DNA from: Ilyonectria destructans | Lineage: Eukaryota; Ascomycota; Sordariomycetes; Hypocreales; Nectriaceae | Length of the DNA: 64,000 nt | Direction: 5' to 3' | NCBI GenBank assembly: GCA_020740775.1 | Contig: JAHEWK010000031.1 | Location: 186,001-250,000, forward strand | In this document: in pieces, positions 22,412 to 32,775 of the stretch | How the letters are laid out: each line of letters starts with the position of its first letter | How positions within the stretch are numbered: the first letter of the stretch is position 1 | Program-made: the position numbers and the translations under genes | The notes under the pieces: generated by a model | The model's database searches: none | What the model was told of the DNA's origin: nothing | Seen by the model: only the letters and a program-made list of their open reading frames with translations

Positions 22412-22710
22412 CGGAGGGCCCTTTCAAAAGTCTTACCCAAGCGCTAAATGCGCCACATCTCTTAATCCTTGTAAGTTACCTAAGATACAAGGTGTATCCA
22501 GCCATTTGAGCTAGCTGCTACGTCCACTCTAGTTTTAGGGGTGCTAGGGGGATTAGAATGTAACACAGTGAGAACAGGCTGCTGTAAAATTAGCAGCCCT
22601 TTAGCGGATAAAGCACTACAGGAAGTACTTAATGTACTTAACCCAGCCACAGCCGTCAGATTTCCTTTTTCGAACTAGCGCTTGGATAAGACTTTTGAAA
22701 GGGCCCTCCG
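22412..22710. mobile_element. 299-bp MITE with 35-bp TIRs and TA duplication
   Basis: CGGAGGGCCCTTTCAAAAGT... at 22412-22446 is inverted at 22676-22710 with 34 of 35 bases matching. TA lies outside both ends (22410-22411, 22711-22712). There is no coding capacity. The TA target and length fit a Tc1/mariner-mobilised MITE. Its ends are unlike those of the adjacent Tc1 element, so a different source transposase is implied. Confidence 0.9.
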
Positions 22711-22712
22711 TA

Positions 22713-23510
22713 GATTTGACGGCTATGGCCTCACCTTCTCTCGCACTTCAAGTCCATGTCAACGGCTAGGCTACCTCAAACACGCCTCCATTACACATCG
22801 ACGAACCCCTCAAGCTTCTATCTCCTCACACTGAAAACCCTCTCCGAGCTCTCAGGTTGTTCCCCCTCCGCGCCTACTCGACGCGACTCTGTCCTACAAG
22901 CACATGTGGTCTGAAACACTGACCAGCAAGTGGGATGGTCCTTGTCTCCCCTTGCTCGAGTCGACCTCGTAGTACTTACTTTGCCTGCCAATCCACAGTA
23001 CTGGGGGTGTTTCAATCTAGGGGCGTGGGGGGTTGAAATTGAAACGCCTCCAGTACCGCTGGTCCACCCATTCATCCATCCGTACGGATTACCCTTAACA
23101 CCTACCGGCACCTCTCTTCCTCCAATCCATTATCAGCACCTGCGACACACCGTCTGTCCAGTGCTGAATCCTCTCCATTCCTTCGCCATCATCGCTCGCC
23201 ATATCACTTTCAACCTGACTCTGTTGCTTGCCTCGTCAAGTCCCTTCATCACTGGCCTCGGGCGACGACGGACGCCTAGTCGAGCCATTGTCCCCCCCTG
23301 GCTGTGCGCTCGAATCCCTACCTACTACCTTATCGTAGCTGAATATGCTGTCGACCCGTTGCCTCGCTTGATTTGCTTGCCCTCCTTCCCGACGCAAGCC
23401 CCCTCCAAAACCTCCCAACCGACGGCCCTCTGCCTCGACTATCGATATCATTCCCTTCCACCCTACCCCGCGCTGCGTCCCTCCCTCGCATTTTGCAGTC
23501 GGAAGAAGTC
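22713..23510. other. Upstream/5' leader region of the histidine kinase gene
   Basis: The region is pyrimidine-rich with several C/T tracts, as in fungal promoters. The frame of the kinase is open from 23373, but homology to Nik1 proteins begins at the ATG at 23511. Confidence 0.5.
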
Positions 23511-26500
23511 ATGCTAGACGACTCGACCCTGGCCGCTGCGGCGGCCATCGTGCAGTCCCTCGCTGCCGACGGAAGCACTCCCATGTCCCTACCCTTCCAT
23601 GAAGATAACCCTCAGATCGAGCTACCTGGTCGTGAGACGCCCGCTAAGCGACAACTCGCAGCCGAACTCTCAAAACTTGCCCAGAGAGTCGACAAGCTCG
23701 AGACCAGAGCTCAGGCCGCCAGCACCTTTCCAGAAACCTCTAATGCGGCCACCAACTCCCTCTGTGGCAACGACTCGACCGGTAAACCCCCTTCCGCTTA
23801 CGGCCCACTGAGTTCTAAGCCCAAGTTACAACGTGGAGGTACACTGGATGCACCCTGGACTGCAGGCACCCTGCTGGATGAAGCTCTGGAGAGCCTGCAA
23901 GAAAAGGTGCTCGGCCAGGAGATCACTAGTGTCAGCGCCCAGCTTCTCGAACAGGAAGAGCTGCAGGAACGGGATTTCTCCCGAATCGAACAGAACCGCG
24001 TCGCTAGGCTCGAACGCGAGCTATGGAAGCACCAAAAGGCCAACGAGGCTTTCCAAAAGGCCCTCCGAGAAATCGGCGAAATCGTTATGGCCGTCGCACG
24101 CGGTGACCTGTCTAAGAAAGTCCGCATGAAGTCGGTTGAAATGGACCCTGAAATTACTACTTTCAAGAGGACCATCAACACCATGATGGACCAGCTGCAG
24201 CTCTTCTCCAGCGAGGTCTCCAGGGTCGCCCGTGAAGTAGGCACAGAAGGCCGGCTTGGCGGCCAAGCTCGCATTGAAGGCGTGGACGGAACCTGGAAGG
24301 AACTGACTGACAATGGTGCGTTGCGCTTCATATTCACCTCGAGGTGTAACTTCGACTATGGCACGAGCTCATGCTGACATGTCTGCCGCAGTAAACGTAA
24401 TGGCCCAGAACCTGACGGATCAAGGTAGGCACTTCGTGTTTTAGTCTTCCCCTCCCCGCCGGGCGGGGATTGCTGCCGCACCACGCTTGCTGACACTATT
24501 TGACAGTGCGCGAGATCGCATCGGTCACCACTGCCGTCGCACATGGTGATCTTACCAAGAAGATCGAGCGTCCTGCCCGGGGAGAGATCTTGCAGCTGCA
24601 GCAAACCATCAACACCATGGTGGACCAACTGCGGACGTTCGCCTCTGAAGTCGCCCGCGTAGCTCGTGATGTAGGCACAGAGGGAATGCTCGGTGGCCAG
24701 GCAGACGTTGAAGGGGTCGAGGGCATGTGGAACGAGCTGACTGTCAATGTCAACGCCATGGCAAACAATCTTACCACCCAGGTGCGAGACATTATCAAGG
24801 TGACGACGGCCGTCGCCAAGGGTGACCTCACCCAAAAAGTTCAAGCCAACTGCCGAGGCGAGATTTTCGAGCTCAAGTCCACTATCAACTCCATGGTCGA
24901 TCAGCTGCAGCAGTTCGCCCGTGAGGTCACCAAGATTGCTAGAGAAGTCGGAACCGAGGGACAACTCGGTGGTCAGGCCACTGTTCACGATGTCGAAGGA
25001 ACTTGGAGAGACCTCACCGAGAACGTCAACGGCATGGCCATGAACCTCACCACGCAGGTGCGTGAGATTGCGAGAATCACAACTGCCGTAGCCAAGGGCG
25101 ACCTCACCAAGAAGATCGAGGTCCACGTCCAGGGCGAAATGCTAGATTTGAAGAACACTATCAACACCATGGTGGATCGCCTCGGAACGTTCGCTTTGGA
25201 GGTCAGCAAGGTCGCCAGGGAAGTCGGAACCGATGGAACTCTGGGTGGCCAGGCCAAGGTCGAGAACGTGGAAGGCAAATGGAAGGATCTGACAGAAAAC
25301 GTCAACACCATGGCCTCCAACCTGACCTTACAAGCATGTACACGAACGAGAGCGCTGGCGCCCCCGACGCTGACATTTTTCCTTCTAGGTAAGAAGCATT
25401 TCAACAGTCACCCAAGCCATCGCCAATGGCGAGATGAGCAAGAAAATCGAGGTCGAGGCATCAGGAGAGATGCGGGTCCTGAAAGAGACGATCAATAACA
25501 TGGTCGATCGGCTCTCCAACTTCTGTAATGAGGTGCAGCGAGTCGCCAGAGACGTCGGCGTCGACGGCAAGCTGGGTGCTCAGGCCAACGTTGTCGGTCT
25601 CGACGGCCGCTGGAGAGAGATCACGACTGATGTGAACACCATGGCCAGCAACCTCGTAAGCTAGCTCTGCCGCTACGTGCTTCCCACGTCCCAAAACTCA
25701 CAATGCTAACATAGGCCTAGACAACTCAGGTACGCGCTTTCTCGGACATCACAAACCTAGCCACGGACGGGCACTTTACCAAGTTTGTCGAAGTTGAAAT
25801 GTCCGGTGAAATAGACGAACTGAAGCACAAGTTCAATCAAATGGTATCCAACCTAAGGGACAGTATTCAGAGAAACACTCAAGCCAGAGAAGCAGCCGAA
25901 TTGGCCAACAAAACCAAGTCGGAGTTCCTAGCAAACATGTCTCACGAAATCCGGACTCCCATGAACGGCATCATCGGCATGACGCAGCTCACGCTTGATA
26001 CTGACCTCACGCAGTACCAACGAGAGATGTTGAATATTGTCAATAGTCTGGCAAACAGCCTCTTGACCATCATCGACGATGTTCTCGATCTTTCCAAGAT
26101 TGAAGCCCGCCGAATGGTCATCGAGGAGATTCCTTACACCCTCCGCGTCACAGTCTTCAACGCGCTGAAGACATTGGCGGTGAACGCCAACGAAAAGTTC
26201 TTGGACCTCACCTACAAGGTGGACAGCTCGGTGCCCGACTATGTCATTGGCGACTCATTCCGTCTCAGGCAGATTATCCTGAACCTGGTCGGAAACGCCA
26301 TCAAGTTCACAGAGCACGGCGAAATCAGTCTGACCATTCGCAAGGCCGATGTCAAGCAGTGGCCCTGCCTGCCGAACCAGTATGCCATTGAATTCATCGT
26401 TACGGACACGGGCATTGGCATCACGGCCGACAAGTTGGACCTCATCTTCGACACCTTCCAGCAAGCCGACGGATCCATGACTCGCAAATTTGGCGGCACT

Positions 26501-27589
26501 GGCCTCGGTCTCTCTATTTCCAAGCGGCTGGTTAAGCTCATGGGAGGTGATCTGTGGGTGAACAGCAACAACGGCCAGGGCAGCGAGTTCCACTTCACCT
26601 GCAAGGTCCGTCTTTGCGACGTCGGCCTCGACGCCATTGAGAAGCAGATCAAACCCTACAAGGGCCACCAGGTGCTCTTCGACGACAAAGCCCAGACGGT
26701 CCATGGCGAGCAGATTCGCAACATGCTCAGCCTCATTGGCCTCGTACCCGTCGTTGTCGACTCTGAGAAGAGTCCTTCCTTGACCAGGGTCCGCGCCGCT
26801 GCCGCAATGCCGTATGATCTGATTATGGTTGACTCGATTGAGGCGGCAAGGAGGATGAGAGCCGTTGACGATTTTAAGTATCTTCCCATCGTTCTGCTGG
26901 CGCCGGTTGTGCATGTAAGCTTGAAGGCCTGTTTGGACCTTGGCATCACGTCGTATATGACAACGTCGTGCAAGGCAGTGGATCTCGGCAACGGCTTGAT
27001 CCCTGCGCTCGAAAATCGCGGCACCCCCCCTTTGGCCGACAACACCAAGTCCTTCGAGATTCTGCTCGCCGAAGACAACCGAGTCAACCAGAGACTGGCT
27101 GTCAAGATCCTTGAGAAGTACCATCATGTCGTGACCGTCGTGGGTAACGGTCTCGAGGCTGTCGAAGCTGTCAAGAAGAAGAGATTCGATGTCATCTTGA
27201 TGGACATCCAGATGCCCATCATGGTAAGCCGGCAACCCCTCACTAAAGAACATTGAAGCAATAAACTGACAGGAGAACAGGGTGGCTTTGAAGCTACCGG
27301 AAAAATCCGAAAGTGGGAAAGGAGCCAGGGCTCGCACCGCACGCCGATCATTGCCCTGACGGCTCACGCCATGATGGGTGATCGCGAGAAGTGCATCCAA
27401 GCCCATATGGACGAGTACCTGTCTAAACCTCTGCAGCAGAACCATCTCATCCAGATGATTCTCAAGTGTGCCACTCTGGGCGGCCCGTTGTCTGAGAAGA
27501 ATATGGAGATTGGCCTGGGTCAGAAGAGTAAGGAATATAAGGGCGAGTGGAAATACGACGATTCGGCCTCGGTACTGCGACCCTCCTAG
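23511..27589 (+). CDS. nik1: Group III hybrid histidine kinase, Nik1/Os-1 type
   Basis: Exons are 23511-24315, 24392-24424, 24507-25333, 25389-25655, 25721-27223 and 27281-27589, giving 1,247 residues with all phases consistent. After an N-terminal coiled coil come five HAMP-type repeats of about 92 residues and a sixth shorter one. The H-box is [12 protein letters not shown], followed by N-box ([12 protein letters not shown]), G1 (VTDTGIGI), F and G2 ([13 protein letters not shown]). The receiver has [10 protein letters not shown], phospho-acceptor VILMDIQMP and LSKP. There are no membrane segments, so it is cytosolic. In the family it signals through Ypd1 to the Hog1 osmostress pathway and is the mode-of-action site for phenylpyrrole and dicarboximide fungicides. 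The tail after [18 protein letters not shown] is shorter than in the family members I recall (about 1,290-1,300). Confidence 0.95.
25334..25388 (+). other. GC-AG intron within the histidine kinase gene
   Basis: The reading frame passes from NLTLQ to [19 protein letters not shown] only if 25334-25388 is removed. This interval starts GCATGT and ends TTCTAG. The GT three bases later would break the frame. A GC donor with a poor consensus is unusual and could be spliced inefficiently. The next intron (25656-25720) has a normal GTAAGC donor. Confidence 0.8.
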
Positions 27590-28570
27590 AAATTAGAGCT
27601 TTCACATTGAGGGAACCGCTCATGGGCCAGAGCCTCGAGAGCCTGGCTCTCGCCAGCGCCGACCAAGAAGGTTGCTCGAACCCTCTCGGGACCTAACGTG
27701 ACGGAGAAGTTGGACTTTGTGCGACGTGTTCGCCATCATAATTTCGTGAATGTACAAGCCGTCTTCCATCACTCAGACGTAGAAGCAGTGTATGTTAGTT
27801 TGAGTTTATGCCCATAGTGGTTATTGACTTGTGTGCCCAAGCATTCGCCCACCTCAACCAGCTTAGTTTTGCAACGATCATGGGTCAGGTATGTGTCGGC
27901 ATTACAGCTGGCGACGGGCCCAATTGACAGCAGCTGAGCAGCAGTATTGCAAGGCGTGGCATGCTGGCCGACTTGGCTGGCAATGTTAAGATCGGTGAGT
28001 CGCACAACAGTCATATGTACGCCTCTAATGCGCCCAAAGGCGGTCAGGAATGGTGCAACGTTGGATCGATCTATCCCGCCCTGAATGGGCTGATCTCTTT
28101 CACATGCCATGTAATATTCCTTAGCCTTACACGGAAGATGCGGTGGAAGGCAAGGGCAAGTGCCCGGAGGAGTCGGATGGATTTCTGGCGGATCGTAACT
28201 TTGGCTACATCAACTAGGAACCTCGTCACGGTAAAAGCGCCCTAATTCTCTATTGCGCAGGCTAACTATGCACAGCACCCATTGTTGCAGCTTCCTTGGA
28301 GGACGGATTACGTGAAGGACTTTGTTGCACTTTCGCCGTGGAAAGGAAATTGGAAGCAGACGTCATGCGGATCCGGATCTAGGGGATCGGAGGAATCCGA
28401 GTACCAGGGTTCAATTTTTAGCCGGGTGATTGTTCCTGTGTCAGGGGGCACGTATCATTCATCATCGCCGATACTTAACCCTCCTAACTTTTAGAGTGGA
28501 GCATTGTCTGGACCTCTTCGGAATACCTGTACCATATCATTCTTTAACTCTGCTTCTTAGAATTCCTACG
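27590..28570. other. Intergenic downstream of the kinase
   Basis: No gene recognised on either strand. Short ORFs lack motifs. Confidence 0.45.
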
Positions 28571-29290
28571 CCGTTTGAGCGTCTTCGCGCAGCTTTGCAT
28601 GACGAGTTTTCCAGTTGCCGTAGAGCCAGTAAAGCTGACTTTGTCAATCCCGTCATGTGCGGTCAACAACGGCCCCAGCCTATCATCACCGCTGAGGGCT
28701 TGAACGACACCAGGAGGAAAGTATTTCTGCGCTAGTTCGGCCAACTTGAGACCACAGTATGGGGTGAAAGGGCTAGACGTGTCAACAAGGCAAATCGCTA
28801 AGCATATCGAGAAGTTTCACATACGATGGCTTGAGGATAACGGCGTTTCCGGTGACAAGGGCGGGTGACAACTTTCCGCACGCTTGTTTTGATTAGTATC
28901 TCTCTACTACAAGTCGCTACCAGCTGAGCTCGTACCTAGCATGACGGGATCTTGGACCGGTTAGCTACATCCTCTGATGAGTGGGTATTTTAATCTTGAG
29001 AAACGTACAGTTCCACGGCACGATGGCCAAAGACACTCCTAGAGGAGCACGTTGAGTTAGTCCCTGGAACCACTGCTTGCTCATCGATATCTAGTATTAC
29101 CTAGAGGAGTATATCGAGTTTTTACTATAATGTCGTCGTTCTCCTCAATGATGTATGGGGAAAATGGGAGCTTCGCCTGAGTTTCCAGCCAACCGGCAGC
29201 TCGATCCAACTCGTCATGTGCAACAGCAAGCTAGGCCACAATTGAGTCAGGATCAAAACCTCGAGAGGGAAACGAGTCGACAAATACCGG
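28571..29290 (-). pseudogene. Aldehyde dehydrogenase relic, N-terminal half
   Basis: On the minus strand AHDELDRAAGWL leads to RYTPLG, an intron (GTAATA...CTCTAG), and VSLAIVPWN, the ALDH substrate-tunnel block. Another likely intron follows, then CGKLSPALVTGNAVILKPS (cofactor site), an intron, and LAELAQKYFPPGVVQ. DKVSFTGSTATGKLVMQSCAKTLKR then follows, and homology stops at about 28571. The catalytic cysteine half is missing. A TAG interrupts the region near 29232. The 5' side is cut by the hAT element starting at 29304. It is a double-ended fragment and cannot be functional. Confidence 0.8.
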
Positions 29291-29303
29291 CTTCCCTTGC
29301 TCC

Positions 29304-32300
29304 CAAGGCTCGAACCCACTACACTGTAAATCCACGTGGACCACATATAAGTGGCCCATCTCTATTACATCCACTTGTCGGCGCTCAGATTACGTAATAA
29401 TCCACTACACTTGGACACGAAAGTGGATGTAATGGAGTGGATTTAGGTGGATTTAGGTACAGTGGGATATTCCCTGACCCTATATGGTTCATAGTACTTA
29501 TTTTTGTATATGACTGCCTATTAAATTGAGGTACCTGGACCCAAGTTAGCCGAGGTCGATCACCCCTACAGCTAATCTAATAATATTAGACGAGAAACTA
29601 CCCCTATTGAGCGCGTTTTCTATAGATTTCCTGCTTTGTTTTTGCCAAAAAAAAAAATTGATGTCAGCCAACCAGCCAGGCCAACTAGACCAACAGCAGC
29701 AGCTCGAAGACCGTCTTTTTCGCCATTTCAGAGGCTGGAATTGGTCAGAACGCACTCGTGATACTAGCTCTTGGCTGTGGGACTTTGGCTATAATATTTA
29801 ACGTCATAGCTTACGCAAATGGGCTTGCAAGGACTGTGTCCTCGGAAATCGTCCCATTATCGCGAGTTTTACCTCTTCAGGTCTCCAGAATGCAGCAAAT
29901 CATCTATAGCGTGAGCATAAAACACCAGCACCAGAGGGAGAGAAAAAGAGCACAGCACAACTGAAATCCGAAGGCGCACTGAAATCGAACCAGCCGACTA
30001 TTGCCTCTATTATAAAACTGGACGTCAACAAGCCTACAGAACAGAATATCGCGAATAGCTTCATCTCACGCTTTAATAAGTAACACTTTCAGCATATACT
30101 AGTCGAGTTAATCGTCAGTAGCAACCAGTTATTTTCCTTCGCCGAGAACCCCATCCTCCGAGAAATCTTCAACTATTTGAGTCCCTCCGTTTCCATCCAA
30201 CACGCCAACTTGACTGCTACAGCTATCCGATATAAGATCATTCAAGAGTATAACCGCCACAAGCAGACAGTTATCGAGGTGCTGAGGAACTCCCCTGGAG
30301 CCCTTCATATTTCATTTAATAGCTGGACGTCTCGAAATAAACTTGCCCTCTACGGCATTGCTTGTTTTTTCAGAGACAAGAAGAATCGGTCATGCAAAAT
30401 CATGATTGGAGTTCCAGAGGCTCATCGTCACTTCGGCTCAACGATCGGTGGGGAGGTTCTCGACGTCCTACACACTCTTGGCGTGGGTCCAGAGAAGGTT
30501 GGCTATTTCACGCTCGACAATGCAGAAAACAACGATACTGCCATGGAGGTCATTGTTGCTGAACTTGGGTTCGATGGCCGACTGCGCCGAGGACGCTGTA
30601 TTGGCCACACAATTAACTTGTCAGCCAAGGCGCTCTTATTTGGCAAAAACGCCGACGCATTCGAGAAGCAATTGTCAGGCGCAGAAGCGTTATCTGATAC
30701 TGAATACGCTCAATAGCGCAAAAAAGGACCAGTTGGCAAGTTACACAATATCGTAGTTGATGTGCGTATTAGCCACCGGCTGATTTACTTGTTCAAGGAG
30801 GTCCAGAGGGTAAGCGGTTTAACTAAATCCTATTCGTCTCATATTAACTCGGTATATCTAACAGGACGAAATTAATCGCGCCACCACCCTTAAACTCCAA
30901 TCGAAGAAACCACTCAAGCTAATTATCGACAACGACACACATTGGCTGTCGCAACTCTACATGATCCGCAGGGCTCTACGGTTGAAAACCTCTATCGAAC
31001 TCCTACTGATCAAGTATAAGGCGCAATGGGAGGACGAAAATCGGTCTAAAAAGACTGGCCAAGTGACACAAGCCAAGTTGGCGAAAAAACCACGCATCCT
31101 CCGAGACGAGAATCAGCTAACGGACAAAGACTGGGAGGTTCTTTACTATTTGGAGGCTATTCTGACTGTTTTTGAGACTGTGGTAAAGACGCTTAAGGGT
31201 GATGGATACATCTGCAGGCGTAAGCAAGGCTGGACTGGCTCCTATGGCAATATCTGGGACGTGGTACTTGGCTATAAGTTGCTGCTTAACACACTGGAAG
31301 AATATAAGCAACTTGCTGCCGATTTTCCTGATCCAGAGCACTTCCGCATCGGAATCAACCTTGCTTGGGATAAGCTGGATAAATATTATCGGCAGCTGGA
31401 CGAGACGCCTATCTACTATACGGCTATAGCGCTCCATCCAGCTTATCGTTGGGACTGGTTTGATGAAACGTGGGCTCATAAGCCTAGCTGGGTTGAAAAG
31501 GCAAAAGAGATAGTTGCCGACATCTGGCTATCCGATTACGCTCATCTCGAGGTTAGAACCAGCAGCAGCAGAGGCGACGACGAGCCACCAGTAAAAAGAC
31601 CTCAGTTTTTCAATCCCTTCGAGAAGAATAGTTGTCTGCCAAGCTCAATACCAGCCTACGCAGCAGCTATTGTTGGTGACGAGTACCAAGCGTGGCAGAC
31701 GGATCGTGATGCCAGCGACGGCAATGTTCGTAATCCAATTGGTTACTGGATCACTAAGTAAGGCAGATATCCTCGGTTATCCAGGATGGCGTTGGACTTC
31801 CTGACGATCCAGCCGATATCAGCCGAGTGTAAGAGGTTATTTTCAGCTGCTGGCAAGATAGTCTCGGGGTTGCATACAAACCTAGATTCTGAGATTATCG
31901 CCATTTGTCAGGTTCTACGCTTTTAGTACCGTGCTGGCCTTATCAAGGACCTGGATCCATTGCTTAAGTCACACCTTGAAAGTAAGCTGGATGGCGGTTG
32001 TGGGACTCTAAGCGACGACGAGCTGGCGATTGCTGAGTCAAAATGGCTATTAGAGGGCGAGGACAGCGCCAGCGAGGTTGACGATTCATCACAGCAGCAA
32101 CAGGCTGAAGAGTTAGTGTCAACCTCTGAAAGTGAGGCTGAATAGGCGTCGATGAGGTTGTGAATAGCCTCAAAAGTCCACTTACAAAAATCCACTTATA
32201 AATCCACGTGTACATCCATTCCACTCCGGTCGAAAGTGTGCTACATCCACTTTGTAATTGCCTAAAAATGGTCCATCCACTCTACTTGGTCCAAAAGTGG

Positions 32301-32326
32301 AGTGGATGTAGTGGTTTCGAGCCTTG
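29304..32326 (+). mobile_element. Decayed hAT element, about 3.0 kb
   Basis: The ends are inverted: CAAGGCTCGAACCCACTACA at 29304-29323 and its near reverse complement at 32307-32326. Subterminal regions are full of TCCACTT and GTGGAT units (for example 29330-29460 and 32170-32310). The flanking 8-mers (CTTGCTCC and GGCATCGC) do not match, so the target duplication is lost or one end has moved. It contains a stop-riddled transposase. Confidence 0.82.
29660..32145 (+). pseudogene. hAT transposase pseudogene
   Basis: Starting at MSANQPGQLD, the frame shows an N-terminal finger region, then HISFNSWTSRNKLALYGI, FTLDNAENNDTAMEVI, RCIGHTINLSAKALLFG and IIDNDTHWLSQLYMI. It ends in the dimerisation region YPRLSRMALDFLTIQPISAECKRLFS. 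In-frame stops occur near 29800, at 30714, 31759 and 31924. An intron is likely at about 30810-30864 (GTAAGC...AACAG). It is clearly dead and differs in sequence from the inverted hAT pair. Confidence 0.85.
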
Positions 32327-32354
32327 GGCATCGCAACCGGTTGTTAGTTGGTAA

Positions 32355-32515
32355 GAAACTTTAGTCTTTCTGAGTTACTGTTGTTGCCTTCTTGTGTGGG
32401 TTTAGGTTGTCTGTCTCATTGTTGTTCTGGCTGTTGGGTTTTTCCTTCTTTTTTCAAACTGTTGAACCTCCAGTCTCCCCTCCGGCTGTGTGCTACGAGG
32501 GCCTTAAACTCTTTG
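32355..32515 (+). repeat. Dispersed repeat, copy 1
   Basis: GAAACTTTAGTC and following T-rich sequence, ending in CTCCCCTCCGG...GAGGGCC, align with 39380-39530 over about 150 bp with many differences. It looks like the 3' part of an old mobile element. Confidence 0.55.
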
Positions 32516-32775
32516 TCATCGACCCCAGAAGGGTGGTCGCGAAGTACCTCTGTCCAGTATATGACGATGCTTCTTGGACAGCTACCTGCAGTGCATTAGC
32601 ATGGAGAGCGCAGAGGGGGAGTGGGCGCACGTGTCAGAGGAAGTTAAGTAAGTCGTTAGCAACGCCGGGGCAGCGGGGTGGCAGATAACTCACAGCCAGA
32701 TTAGTACTTTTACTATGAAGTAATTATCCCTTATTAAATATACTATATATTATTCAACAAAATGTATAAAAATAT

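Noticed and set aside
23373..23510. Upstream extension of the kinase by 46 residues
   Set aside because: The frame is open, but similarity to Nik1 proteins as I recall them begins at the ATG at 23511, and the leader is CT-rich.
26255..27445. Long minus-strand ORF antisense to the kinase
   Set aside because: It mirrors the codon pattern of the kinase, with no recognisable domain of its own.
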